Assembly: GCA_037387425.1 (NCBI GenBank)
Contig: JARRLC010000043.1
Location: forward strand, 1-16,331
Reading direction: 5' to 3'
From: JARRLC01 sp037387425
GTDB lineage: Bacteria > Pseudomonadota > Alphaproteobacteria > Rhizobiales > Rhodomicrobiaceae
Length of the DNA stretch: 16,331 nucleotides
Shown piece by piece: positions 1 through 6,830 of the stretch. How positions within the stretch are numbered: position 1 is the stretch's first letter; every line of letters begins with the position of its first letter. The notes under the pieces are model-generated. The model ran no database searches. It was not told the origin of the DNA and worked only from the letters and a program-made list of their open reading frames with translations. Made by a program: the position numbers and the translations under genes.

Positions 1-35
1 TGTAAATTGGGGGCCCTAGGGACGACTGCAAAAAA

Positions 36-560
36 ATGACACCTTCACAACTCAGAATTGTTCGCGACACGTATACCAAGATTGCTCCTGTAGCTACGCA
101 GGTTGGCGAGAAGTTCTATGATCGCCTTTTCAGCTTGGCGCCTGAGACCAGGAAGCTGTTCAGGGACGACATGTCGTATCAGCATGAAAAATTCATGAGC
201 GTGGTTGCCGAACTGGTCAATTTGCACCTGCGGTCTCTCCTTTCTCTGCCAGCTACGCAAATGGAAGACAGCGAAGCGGCTATGCCGACGATCAGAAAAC
301 TCGGCAAGGAGCATGCAGATTGGGGAGTAATCCCAGCACATTTCGGATTGATGCGTACATCGCTCATGACCACGATGCACGAATTTCTCGGCGACCAATT
401 CACGCCGCAAGTCAGAGAAGCATGGGAAGAAGCTTTCGACATCATGGCCAAGGTCATGAAGAACGGTTTGCTCGATACCGGTCCTTTAATGCCTGACTTC
501 GTCAACCGTCTCGCTGACCTCGACGACGATAAGCCTCGCTGCCCGGTTGCTCACCGTTAA
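36..560 (+). CDS. Single-domain bacterial globin (haemoglobin-like, Vgb/flavohaemoglobin globin type)
   Basis: The 174-residue product is the size of a lone globin domain and has no reductase domain, so it is not a full flavohaemoglobin. Landmarks are visible: KFYDRLF gives a TyrB10 candidate at Y28, a likely E7 glutamine lies at Q49, and the proximal haem ligand is probably H93 in KEHADWGV. The haem-pocket tyrosine suggests a role in O2 or NO binding, detoxification or sensing, as in single-domain globins of this class; the specific role is inference. The tail after about residue 150 (ending CPVAHR) is polar and probably outside the fold. The ATG at 36 matches the usual family N-terminus, but no Shine-Dalgarno sequence is obvious before it and the promoter probably lies outside the window. 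A rho-independent terminator follows, so it seems to be the only or last gene of its transcript. Confidence 0.85.
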   Translation: MTPSQLRIVRDTYTKIAPVATQVGEKFYDRLFSLAPETRKLFRDDMSYQHEKFMSVVAELVNLHLRSLLSLPATQMEDSEAAMPTIRKLGKEHADWGVIPAHFGLMRTSLMTTMHEFLGDQFTPQVREAWEEAFDIMAKVMKNGLLDTGPLMPDFVNRLADLDDDKPRCPVAHR

Positions 561-623
561 TATCTGAACTGACGCATCGCTAGAATATACGCCAGCTTTT
601 TAGCTGCCCTCCCACAAGCGATT

Positions 624-651
624 GCAGCGCCTTAATCAGGCGCTGCTTTTT
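624..651 (+). terminator. Rho-independent terminator of the globin gene
   Basis: A perfect 8-bp stem (GCAGCGCC at 624-631 with GGCGCTGC at 639-646) encloses a 7-nt loop and is followed at once by five T. It sits 63 bp after the globin stop codon, on the same strand. Confidence 0.85.
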
Positions 652-675
652 CGTGCGGGCTCAAAAATGGCGTCC

Positions 676-696
676 CCCTCTCCTAAAGTGAGAGGG
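676..696. repeat. Hairpin, possibly a dispersed REP-like element
   Basis: CCCTCTC (676-682) and GAGAGGG (690-696) form a perfect 7-bp stem around a 7-nt loop, followed by ATAGGGCAAAGGGA. C-rich and G-rich hairpins of this style are common dispersed intergenic repeats in proteobacteria. It lies between the globin terminator and the 3' end of glcF. Read on the minus strand a T5 run follows after about 8 nt, so weak termination of glcF is also possible. Confidence 0.4.
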
Positions 697-762
697 ATAG
701 GGCAAAGGGATGTGGGCTGTCAGTTGAAATGAGTATGATTGCACGACATGCGCTAACATCCC

Positions 763-2136
763 TCATTCGGCGACGCGCGCCAACGTCCGCCCGCCAAACT
801 CTGTACGCATAACCCGGATACGCTCGCTCAGATGGGACAACTCGGCTGGGCATGCGCCGCCATATGCCCAGTTCAGCAATTCCACGGTATGAACCACTGG
901 CAACGCGTCGGGAGCTGTAAGTTGCTGGATGCAACCAATGTTGCCAGACGCGACGACATCGGCATTCGCTGCGGCTATATTGGCCAGCTTGCGGTCGCGA
1001 AGTTCATCGGCAAGAACGGGCTGCATCACGTTATAAGTGCCCGCCGATCCGCAACATGTGTGCCCTTCGGGGATCTCCACGACTGAAAACCCGGAATCGC
1101 GCAACAAATCGCGCGGTTCGTTGCATACGCACTGCGCATGTTCCAAAGAGCACGCGGCGTGATACGCCACCCGGATATCAGACCATCCCATAGGCGCGCC
1201 AAGACTGATTTTGTGGGTTAAAAACTCGGTTATATCCATGACCAGCGCCGAAATATTTCGGGCGCGTTCGGCGTAAGCGGCTTCTCCCGCCAGCATATAG
1301 CCGTAGTCTTTCATTGTGGTGCCGCATCCGGAAGTCGTGGTGATGATAGCATCCACGGGATCAGTTTCAGTTACGCGCTCCCAGGTGTCGATGTTGTTTC
1401 TCGCGAAAGCCAGCGCTTCTTCTTCCTGCCCCTGATGATGGGAAAGACTGCCGCAGCATCCGGCTTCTTCGGGAATAACCACTTCCACCCCTTGCGAGGT
1501 CAGCAGGCGTATTGCCGCTTCATTGATTTGCGGACGCAGCACGCTCTGCGCACACCCCGCCAGCAGAATAACGCGCGCGCGCCTTTCGCTCCCAAGCGCG
1601 GGAAATATGGTTTTGCCAGGCGAAGGCTTGGGCTTTGCACGCGGAAGCGCTGCAAGCTTCAGCATGGCTGCCACTTCTGGCAAACCAAGCCCGCGAAAAA
1701 GCCATTTGAACGGCTGCGCCAGCGGCGCAAGTGTAAAAACCTTCCGCAACCGTGAAGGATAGGGCAAGATCTTACGCAACATCAGCCGCAAGACATGCTC
1801 TTTCTGCGAACGCCGGGTAGACTTCTCAATATGGATGCGCGCCATATCGACAAGATGCATGTAATCTACGCTGCTCGGGCAGGTCGTCATGCACGCCATG
1901 CAGCTCAAGCAGCGGTCTATATGCGTGCGCACTTCGACTGTGGGCTTACTGCCTTTTTCTAGCATGTCCCTGATAAGGATGATGCGCCCGCGCGGACTAT
2001 CACGCTCATCGCCGAGTAGCATATATGTGGGGCACGTGGCGGTGCACAGCCCGCAATGCACACAGCGGCGCAGAATATTATCAGCAAACGCAAGCGCGGG
2101 ATCGGCGAGTTGAGTGGTCGAAAAACGTGTTTCCAT
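763..2136 (-). CDS. glcF: Glycolate oxidase iron-sulfur subunit (GlcF-type)
   Basis: The 457-residue protein has the GlcF layout. Two N-terminal 4Fe-4S ferredoxin motifs are C25-C28-C31-C35 and C76-C79-C82-C86, each ending in CP. Two CCG domains follow, around LLAGCAQSVLRP...EEAGCCGSLSHHQG and YHAACSLEHAQ...EGHTCCGSAGTYN. The C-terminal SGNIGCIQQL and PVVHTVELLNWA stretches are typical of GlcF. In known systems GlcF works with the flavin subunits GlcD and GlcE to oxidise glycolate to glyoxylate and pass electrons to the respiratory chain. Here no glcD or glcE lies on either side, so the gene is an orphan within the window. It is slightly longer than usual because of a basic linker near residues 160-180. 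The start at 2136 gives a normal N-terminus, but no clear ribosome binding site is seen. It is divergent from the UPF0251 gene and could share its operators. Confidence 0.85.
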   Translation of the reverse strand: METRFSTTQLADPALAFADNILRRCVHCGLCTATCPTYMLLGDERDSPRGRIILIRDMLEKGSKPTVEVRTHIDRCLSCMACMTTCPSSVDYMHLVDMARIHIEKSTRRSQKEHVLRLMLRKILPYPSRLRKVFTLAPLAQPFKWLFRGLGLPEVAAMLKLAALPRAKPKPSPGKTIFPALGSERRARVILLAGCAQSVLRPQINEAAIRLLTSQGVEVVIPEEAGCCGSLSHHQGQEEEALAFARNNIDTWERVTETDPVDAIITTTSGCGTTMKDYGYMLAGEAAYAERARNISALVMDITEFLTHKISLGAPMGWSDIRVAYHAACSLEHAQCVCNEPRDLLRDSGFSVVEIPEGHTCCGSAGTYNVMQPVLADELRDRKLANIAAANADVVASGNIGCIQQLTAPDALPVVHTVELLNWAYGGACPAELSHLSERIRVMRTEFGGRTLARVAE

Positions 2137-2240
2137 GGATGGACGGCCCTGTGTTGCGGAAGTGCGCGCGTTCTGCCTTTTGCGGAGCTATCGCACCCGG
2201 CCATTCTGGTCAAGTGCTTGCGTTAGTGTCGGAATGTAGG

Positions 2241-2260
2241 TTTTGCACATATGTGCATAA
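2241..2260. promoter_or_regulatory. Palindromic operator candidate, copy 1
   Basis: TTTTGCACATATGTGCATAA contains a perfect 14-bp palindrome, TGCACATATGTGCA (2244-2257). With copy 2 it fits the 20-bp consensus TTnTGnACATATGTnCATAA. It lies just upstream of the -35 element of the UPF0251 promoter, and its centre is 55 bp from the centre of copy 2. Confidence 0.65.
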
Positions 2261-2267
2261 AAAGCGC

Positions 2268-2296
2268 TTGACGTCCGCCTAGGAAAAGAGGATATT
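2268..2296 (+). promoter_or_regulatory. Sigma70-type promoter of the UPF0251/DUF5320 operon
   Basis: TTGACG (2268-2273), a 17-bp spacer and GATATT (2291-2296) make a good sigma70-like promoter. The expected start of transcription, near 2303, falls inside the second palindrome, so a protein bound there should block initiation. The placement between two matching palindromes supports both assignments. Confidence 0.6.
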
Positions 2297-2315
2297 TATG
2301 GACATATGTTCATAA
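2296..2315. promoter_or_regulatory. Palindromic operator candidate, copy 2
   Basis: TTATGGACATATGTTCATAA is a 20-bp inverted repeat with one mismatched pair. It shares the ACATATGT core and the CATAA arm with copy 1. It overlaps the -10 element and the expected transcription start, a classic repressor position. Confidence 0.65.
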
Positions 2316-2334
2316 CACAAGGGCGCGCAAGCTT

Positions 2335-2670
2335 ATGGTTCGCCCCAGAAAATGCAGACACATCCGGGTTACGCCCGCCTCCCGGTTCTACAAACCACAA
2401 GGGATGCCCTTACGCGGACTGCGTATCGTAACCATCAAGGATGAAGAGCTGGAGGCGCTTTCTCTGGCTGACGCACAAGGGCTCGATCAGGAATCGGCCG
2501 CTGCTCTCATGAACATATCGCGCTCCACCTTTTCGCGAATTCTGGCGACTGCCCGGAAGTCTGTCGCAACGGCGCTCATTAACGGCGCCGCTCTCAAAAT
2601 CGAAGGCGGCGACTATCATCACATCGCCGACACTGAAGAGCGCGACGGTGGAGCCGAAGAAAACAGCTAA
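2335..2670 (+). CDS. UPF0251 (DUF134) family DNA-binding protein
   Basis: The 111-residue protein matches the UPF0251 pattern along its length: the opening VRPRKCR, then FYKPQGMPLRGL, then the region from ELEALSLADAQGL through ESAAALMNISRSTFSRIL, a sigma-70 region 4-like helix-turn-helix at about residues 55-80. ATALINGAALKIEGG closes the conserved part, and an acidic tail follows. Members are predicted transcription regulators; their targets are largely unknown. The ATG at 2335 gives the family N-terminus, though the ribosome binding site is weak. It starts about 20 bp after a palindromic operator candidate and is followed by a DUF5320-like gene, a partner I recall for this family. Autoregulation is inferred from the operators. 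Confidence 0.85.
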   Translation: MVRPRKCRHIRVTPASRFYKPQGMPLRGLRIVTIKDEELEALSLADAQGLDQESAAALMNISRSTFSRILATARKSVATALINGAALKIEGGDYHHIADTEERDGGAEENS

Positions 2671-2691
2671 CTCCTGTGAAAGGAACAGACA

Positions 2692-3036
2692 ATGCCAGCA
2701 AAAGATAAAACCGGACCGTTCGGTACTGGCCCAGTTGGACGCGGCGCAGGGCCGTGTCGGCAAGGAACTCCCTCCCCTCAAGGCCAATGGGGCGGCGGAC
2801 GCGGACAAGGTCAGGGCCAAGGTCAAGGCCCCGGACAGGGTCAGGGCCAAGGCCAGGGTTGGGGCCGTGGAGGCCGTGGCTTTGGGCGCGGTATGGGACG
2901 CAAAGGCGGTGGCTGGAACGGATCAGCATTCGCTCCCATCTCACCAGAAGAAGAAGCGGCAATGCTTGAAATGCGCATCTCCGCCATGCAAGCGCGCGTA
3001 CAGGAACTCAAGGCCAACGACACGCCTTCAGAATAA
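2692..3036 (+). CDS. Gly/Gln-rich DUF5320-like protein
   Basis: The 114-residue product opens with KDKTGPFGTGPVGRGAGPC, the N-terminal signature of DUF5320-type proteins (GTGPxGxGPxxGRGxGxC). A low-complexity Gly-Gln stretch follows (about residues 36-57), then a Gly-Arg-rich part (WGRGGRGFGRGMGRKGG). The C-terminus, about residues 83-108, is a short amphipathic helix with coiled-coil character (EEEAAMLEMRISAMQARVQELK). A single cysteine (C22) is present. Function is not known; such genes often sit next to UPF0251 regulators and dinitrogenase iron-molybdenum cofactor-like proteins, and the latter is absent here. It starts 21 bp after the UPF0251 stop, with AAAGGAA upstream as ribosome binding site, so the two form one operon. 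Confidence 0.75.
   Translation: MPAKDKTGPFGTGPVGRGAGPCRQGTPSPQGQWGGGRGQGQGQGQGPGQGQGQGQGWGRGGRGFGRGMGRKGGGWNGSAFAPISPEEEAAMLEMRISAMQARVQELKANDTPSE
2803..2862 (+). repeat. Two 30-bp tandem repeats encoding Gly-Gln decapeptides
   Basis: Copies at 2803-2832 and 2833-2862 share GGACArGGTCAGGGCCAAGG with one difference in the first 20 bases, then diverge slightly. Each encodes (GQ)4 followed by GP or GW, residues 38-47 and 48-57 of the DUF5320-like protein. The pattern suggests a fairly recent duplication and a site prone to length change. Confidence 0.75.
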
Positions 3037-3067
3037 CTTTTGAGATCGATTACTTTCGGGCTGCTGC

Positions 3068-3093
3068 CCCTAAAGCGGCGTAGTGCTTTAGGG
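3068..3093. terminator. Hairpin between convergent genes, possible terminator
   Basis: CCCTAAAGC (3068-3076) and GCTTTAGGG (3085-3093) form a perfect 9-bp stem with an 8-nt loop. It lies between the DUF5320-like stop and the stop of the minus-strand FAH-family gene, which begins 2 bp later. No T-run follows on either strand, so it is not a textbook intrinsic terminator, but its place between convergent genes fits a bidirectional block. Confidence 0.5.
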
Positions 3094-3094
3094 C

Positions 3095-3958
3095 TTACCT
3101 ACCTGGGGCTACCTCGTCTTCGACGGTGTTGCGCAGCAGCCCGACTTTTTCAATCTCAACCTCGAACACATCGCCCGCCTGCAAAAACACTTGCGGATCG
3201 CGCTTAAAACCTACGCCGCCAGGCGTGCCGGTCGCGATGATATCTCCAGGCAAGAGCTGCGCAAAACTGCTGATATAGGCGATCAATTCCGACACCGGAA
3301 AAATCATATCTCCCAGCGACGCCCGTTGCATAACATCGCCGTTTAACCGCGTCTCGATAGTGAGGCGCGACAAATCGCCCGTTTCGTCAGGCGTCACAAG
3401 CACGGGACCGCAAGGCGCCGTGGCTGGGAAATTCTTGCCTGGCGTGAATTGCGAAGTATGGCGCTGCCAATCGCGAAGGGACACGTCGTTAAAACAGGCG
3501 TAACCGGCTACGATATCAAGCGCACGCTCACTCGGCATACGCCAGCCAGGCTTCCCGATAATCACAGCGAGTTCGCCCTCAAAATCCGCCTCCTTGGAAA
3601 CGCTGGGCAGACGGATTGCAGCGCCATGCCCGGTGAGCGTATCGGCAAAGCGGGTAAAAATGGTCGGATACGCAGTTTTCGGACGCCCGGTCTCGTTGCG
3701 GTGGTCTTCATAATTCAGACCGATGCAGAAAATCTTGCGCGGGTTGGGGATCGGCGGCGCAACCACAACATCTGCAAGCGTACAATCCGTTGCAAGCTTT
3801 GTCGGTAATGCAGGCGCTTTTTCTGCCGCCGTTGATTCCAGGTAAGTTCGCAAATCTGGCAAGACAGTCTCAAGCCTCGCCCCGAGATCATGAATGCCTG
3901 CTTCATGCGCAATACCGTAGCTGACATGGCCCTCACGTATAAACGAGAGATATTTCAT
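3095..3958 (-). CDS. Fumarylacetoacetate hydrolase (FAH) family protein
   Basis: The 287-residue protein has the FAH C-terminal fold from about residue 70. KIFCIGLNYEDHRNETG carries a likely catalytic histidine (H86). The metal-binding carboxylates are E127 and E129 in DFEGELAVIIG and D158 in FNDVSLRD. K175 in TPGKNF, SELIAYISS and ATGTPGGVGF are also conserved family features. Members cleave or isomerise C-C bonds in 2,4-diketo acids, for example acylpyruvases and 2-hydroxyhepta-2,4-diene-1,7-dioate isomerases, or act as oxaloacetate decarboxylases. The substrate cannot be fixed from sequence, and there are no aromatic-degradation neighbours. The start at 3958 has AGGGGA 7-8 nt upstream. It stands alone, convergent with the UPF0251 operon. 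Confidence 0.85.
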   Translation of the reverse strand: MKYLSFIREGHVSYGIAHEAGIHDLGARLETVLPDLRTYLESTAAEKAPALPTKLATDCTLADVVVAPPIPNPRKIFCIGLNYEDHRNETGRPKTAYPTIFTRFADTLTGHGAAIRLPSVSKEADFEGELAVIIGKPGWRMPSERALDIVAGYACFNDVSLRDWQRHTSQFTPGKNFPATAPCGPVLVTPDETGDLSRLTIETRLNGDVMQRASLGDMIFPVSELIAYISSFAQLLPGDIIATGTPGGVGFKRDPQVFLQAGDVFEVEIEKVGLLRNTVEDEVAPGR

Positions 3959-4223
3959 GGGCGTTTCCCCTGTTCTTTATTGCTGCCTTACCCTTTCCGT
4001 AAGCTATCACGTAAAAAAGAGAAAGCGTTTTGCCTCGCATCGTTACTCCCCAGTTAGAAACCATATCGTAACAATTTTACTGATTGAATAGCAGCAGCAG
4101 ATGACGGGCACGCAAAGTCAGCATACCTTAGGAAATCAAACCTGACGTTGGGAGCAATGGTTGACTTCCTTTGTAAATGACAGTCGTCCGCTGGTTTAGT
4201 GTTGCGGAAGCAGGGGTGCGCTT

Positions 4224-4616
4224 GTGCAGGAATATGTAGAGAGATTACTTGCCGCACTGATAATTCTGGCGCTCTTGGTGCTGTTGATCATCATGGCGTG
4301 GCCGGTCACCGATGGAAAGAAAACGACCGCTTCTGCGAGCAGCAGCAGCGCGACACGCTCCAAAGTATCGCGGAAGAGCACACGCGCCAAAAGCACCAGC
4401 CGCCGCAAACGTTCGCGCCAAATGGCCATGCGTGATGACGGCGCATGCGGCAGCGGCTGGGAAGACGATTGCGACCGTGAGCCCTCCCCTCCCCCGCGCT
4501 ACGACAATTACGGCTATGAAATCCGCCGCGAGCCCTGCCGTAACGGTAACGGCTCTTGCTATTGCGAGGATTCGTGGCGTCCCTATTGGGCGTGGCCACG
4601 TCAGCGCTGCCGTTAA
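4224..4616 (+). CDS. Small single-pass membrane protein, hypothetical
   Basis: This is a 130-residue protein that I do not recognise. It begins with a GTG at 4224, with AGGGG 7 nt upstream. Residues 8-26 (LLAALIILALLVLLIIMAW) form a clear membrane segment. A Ser/Thr/Lys/Arg-rich stretch follows (about residues 31-65), then a polar tail with six cysteines, several aromatic residues and a Pro run. The basic stretch after the membrane helix suggests that the tail faces the cytoplasm, which is inference. Two other long frames cross the same bases, but only this one gives a plausible membrane helix next to a ribosome binding site. It lies just before the thi promoter and probably belongs to a separate transcript. 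Confidence 0.5.
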   Translation: MQEYVERLLAALIILALLVLLIIMAWPVTDGKKTTASASSSSATRSKVSRKSTRAKSTSRRKRSRQMAMRDDGACGSGWEDDCDREPSPPPRYDNYGYEIRREPCRNGNGSCYCEDSWRPYWAWPRQRCR

Positions 4617-4640
4617 AAAAGCGCTCAGCAGATCGTCTGT

Positions 4641-4669
4641 TTGACGTCGGAGGAAATTGCCTGTAGCAT
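4641..4669 (+). promoter_or_regulatory. Sigma70-type promoter of the thiOSG operon
   Basis: TTGACG (4641-4646), a 17-bp spacer and TAGCAT (4664-4669) fit a sigma70 promoter. The predicted start, near 4676, lies right at the 5' edge of the riboswitch P1 helix, as expected for a leader riboswitch. Confidence 0.65.
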
Positions 4670-4674
4670 CCTGG

Positions 4675-4769
4675 CATCTGTTGGGGTGCCTCCGTGAAAA
4701 CAGGGGCTGAGACGCATCACGCGAACCCATTGAACCTGAACCGGTTAGGACCGGCGGAGGAAACAGGCT
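4675..4769 (+). promoter_or_regulatory. TPP riboswitch (THI element)
   Basis: The conserved THI-box blocks are all present in order: GGGGTGCC, GGCTGAGA, ACCCATTGAACCTGAACC and GGTTAGGACCGGCGGAGG. CTGTT (4678-4682) pairs with AACAG (4762-4766) as the base of P1. The P3 arm is short. This RNA binds thiamine pyrophosphate and lowers expression of the downstream gene. It sits directly upstream of thiO, whose product feeds thiazole synthesis. Confidence 0.95.
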
Positions 4770-4808
4770 TTGGGCGCCCTATCCATTCCAAAATCCACCT
4801 TCTCCTTA

Positions 4809-4840
4809 GGTCCTCGCCTTTCAAGTAAGGGATAAGGACC
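4809..4840 (+). promoter_or_regulatory. Hairpin covering the thiO ribosome binding site
   Basis: GGTCCT (4809-4814) pairs with AGGACC (4835-4840), and inside it CCTT (4817-4820) pairs with AAGG (4827-4830). The 3' arm holds AAGGA, the likely Shine-Dalgarno sequence of thiO. No T-run follows, so it looks like a translation-blocking arm of the riboswitch rather than a terminator. Confidence 0.5.
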
Positions 4841-4850
4841 GTTGGCAGAT

Positions 4851-5828
4851 ATGAACCAGACTATCACTATTCTTGGCGGCGGAATTGTCGGTCTTTGCGT
4901 GGCGGCTGAGTTATCGCGGCGCGGAGCTACGGTGACCGTGATCGATCCCAAAGGCGGTCCGGGACCGCATAATTGCTCGTGGTGGGCAGGCGGCATGCTG
5001 GCAGCGGATTGCGAAGGCGAATCGGCGGAAGAAGTCGTCGTGCGCTTGGGACGTCAGGCGGCGGCCTGGTGGGAATCTCATGGGGTGGAAGTCACCTATA
5101 ACGGTTCGGTTGTGGTTGCGCTGGACCGCGACAAAGGCGAGCTAGACCGCTTCGCAAGACGCACAGAAAATCATGTGCTGTTGGATCGCGACGGTCTCGA
5201 AGCGCTGGAACCGCATCTGGGCGAACGATTCGACCGCGCCTTGCACATGACGAACGAAGCCCACATGAACCCGCGCACGATGCTGCACGGACTTCATGAT
5301 CGGCTGGCAAACTCAGGCGTGCGCTTCGTGACAGAAGGCGAGCCAGAAGGCCAGGTGATCGATTGCCGGGGCTTTGCGGCACGCGATATGCTGCCTGAGC
5401 TTCGCGGCGTCAAAGGCGAAATGGTGATTTTGCGCACAACGGACATCAATCTGGCCCGGCCTGTGCGGCTCTTGCATCCGCGCTTTTCGCTTTACATCAC
5501 GCCGCGCGGCGATGGCGTTTTCATGCTGGGTGCGACCCAAATCGAGACCAGCGAGCCGAAAGCGACGGTCCGCTCCATTGTCGAGCTTTTGAATGCGGCC
5601 TATGCGCTGCATCCGGCTTTCGGCGAGGCCGAGCTTTTGGAAGTGGGCGTCGATGCCCGCCCAGCGTTCCCGGATAATATTCCGCGCATTGGGCGCATAG
5701 GAGACCGCCTTTATGTGAACGGACTATTCCGGCATGGCTATCTGCTAGCGCCGATTATGGCCCGCCAGGTGGGCGAATTGCTGCTTGATGGAAAAACTCC
5801 GGAACTTTGGCATGAAGATAAAAGTTAA
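4851..5828 (+). CDS. thiO: Glycine oxidase ThiO (FAD-dependent)
   Basis: ThiO oxidises glycine to the imine (dehydroglycine) used with ThiS-thiocarboxylate and deoxyxylulose phosphate by ThiG. The 325-residue protein begins with a Rossmann FAD motif, ILGGGIVGLCVAAELSRRG, and ends with the DAO-family block RPAFPDNIPRIGR..LYVNGLFRHGYLLAP. WWAGGML near residue 46 and the aromatic SLYITPRGDGVFMLGATQ stretch are typical of ThiO. I prefer the ATG at 4851, which gives the normal short N-terminus (MNQTITILGGG). A TTG at 4842 in the same frame would lie only 3 nt from the AAGGA ribosome binding site. It is the first gene behind the TPP riboswitch and overlaps thiS. Confidence 0.92.
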   Translation: MNQTITILGGGIVGLCVAAELSRRGATVTVIDPKGGPGPHNCSWWAGGMLAADCEGESAEEVVVRLGRQAAAWWESHGVEVTYNGSVVVALDRDKGELDRFARRTENHVLLDRDGLEALEPHLGERFDRALHMTNEAHMNPRTMLHGLHDRLANSGVRFVTEGEPEGQVIDCRGFAARDMLPELRGVKGEMVILRTTDINLARPVRLLHPRFSLYITPRGDGVFMLGATQIETSEPKATVRSIVELLNAAYALHPAFGEAELLEVGVDARPAFPDNIPRIGRIGDRLYVNGLFRHGYLLAPIMARQVGELLLDGKTPELWHEDKS

Positions 5829-6009
5829 CGGCAAGACCGTTGAGACGCAGGGCGGCACATTGGCGGCCCTGCTGGATGAACTCGGGTTTAGCGGCAAAAA
5901 GATTGCGACCGCTGTAAACGAAGAGTTTGTGCCCGCGACCAAGCGGGAAACGCATCAATTGGCGGATGGCGACCGGGTGGAGATCGTCGCCCCGCGGCAG
6001 GGAGGCTGA
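5812..6009 (+). CDS. thiS: Sulfur carrier protein ThiS
   Basis: The 65-residue ubiquitin-like protein ends in the obligatory Gly-Gly (PRQGG), which is adenylated and thiocarboxylated to carry sulfur for thiazole formation. It starts at the ATG at 5812, giving MKIKVNGKTVE, the usual ThiS opening; an earlier in-frame ATG would add an atypical leader. The start lies 17 bp inside thiO in another frame, so the two genes are probably translationally coupled. The stop is 1 bp before the thiG start. Confidence 0.93.
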   Translation: MKIKVNGKTVETQGGTLAALLDELGFSGKKIATAVNEEFVPATKRETHQLADGDRVEIVAPRQGG

Positions 6010-6010
6010 A

Positions 6011-6781
6011 ATGCCGGTTTTCTACGGAACTGAAATTGCTTCGCGGATGATGTTGGGAACTGCGCAATACCCCTCGCCCGCTATTCTGGCGAATGCTTTT
6101 CGCCGTTCGGGCGCTGGCGTCGCGACCGTTTCGGTGAGGCGGGAAGCTGGTGGCGAACGCGCGGGACAAGATTTCTGGGCCCTAATCAAGCAACTAAAGG
6201 TGGCCGTGCTGCCTAACACCGCAGGCTGTCATTCCGTACGCGAAGCGGTAACCACAGCGCATATGGCGCGCGAGCTGTTCGATACACCGTGGATCAAACT
6301 TGAGGTGATCGGCCATACGGACAGCTTGCAGCCTGATCCATTTGGACTGGTCGAGGCCGCCAGGATCCTCTGTGAGGACGGCTTTCAGGTCTTCCCCTAT
6401 TGCACTGAAGATCTGATACTATGCGAACGCTTACTGAACGCGGGCTGCAAGGTGCTGATGCCCTGGGGCGCGCCCATTGGAACGGGACTGGGGCTGAACA
6501 ACATCTACGGCTTGCGCAGTTTACGGGCGAATTACCCCGATGTGCCGTTAGTGATTGATGCCGGGCTTGGGCTGCCAAGCCAGGCGGCGCAAGCAATGGA
6601 AATGGGGTTTGACGCGGTGCTCTTGAACACAGCGGTCGCCAAGGCGGGCGATCCGGTGGTCATGGCCGAAGCTTTTGCGCGCGCGGTTGAGGCCGGAGCC
6701 ATGGCCCGCAAGGCCGATCCGATGGAGCCGCGCGACATGGCTGCGCCTTCGACCCCCATTCTGGGAAAACCGCTGCTGTAG
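6011..6781 (+). CDS. thiG: Thiazole synthase ThiG
   Basis: The 256-residue protein is a complete ThiG TIM barrel. K96 in WIKLEVIG is the lysine that forms the imine with 1-deoxy-D-xylulose 5-phosphate. LPNTAGC (67-73), DPFGLVEAARIL, VLMPWGAPIGTGLGLNN, PLVIDAGLGLPSQA and GFDAVLLNTAVAKAGDPV are all family blocks. The enzyme joins the ThiO imine, ThiS sulfur and the sugar phosphate into the thiazole carboxylate. The HTDSLQPDPFG loop is of alphaproteobacterial style. The ATG at 6011 has GGAGG 5 nt upstream, inside the end of thiS. No thiE, thiD or thiC follows, so pyrimidine synthesis and coupling must be encoded elsewhere. Confidence 0.95.
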   Translation: MPVFYGTEIASRMMLGTAQYPSPAILANAFRRSGAGVATVSVRREAGGERAGQDFWALIKQLKVAVLPNTAGCHSVREAVTTAHMARELFDTPWIKLEVIGHTDSLQPDPFGLVEAARILCEDGFQVFPYCTEDLILCERLLNAGCKVLMPWGAPIGTGLGLNNIYGLRSLRANYPDVPLVIDAGLGLPSQAAQAMEMGFDAVLLNTAVAKAGDPVVMAEAFARAVEAGAMARKADPMEPRDMAAPSTPILGKPLL

Positions 6782-6830
6782 CGCTTTTCTTCGAAAACGA
6801 TATAGGCGGAGCAATTGACTGCCTCGCAAC

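Noticed and set aside
2803..2862. CRISPR-like array from the repeated GC-rich units
   Set aside because: The units are contiguous without spacers and lie in frame inside a coding region.
4312..4644. Ala/Arg-rich frame overlapping the small membrane protein
   Set aside because: The composition is typical of an out-of-frame reading of GC-rich DNA; the frame at 4224 has a ribosome binding site and a membrane helix.
5785..5811. Earlier in-frame start for thiS
   Set aside because: It adds MMEKLRNFG before the conserved MKIKVNGK opening and lies deep inside thiO.
5927..6010. Earlier in-frame start for thiG
   Set aside because: It would run through most of the end of thiS in another frame, and the ATG at 6011 has GGAGG and gives the family N-terminus.
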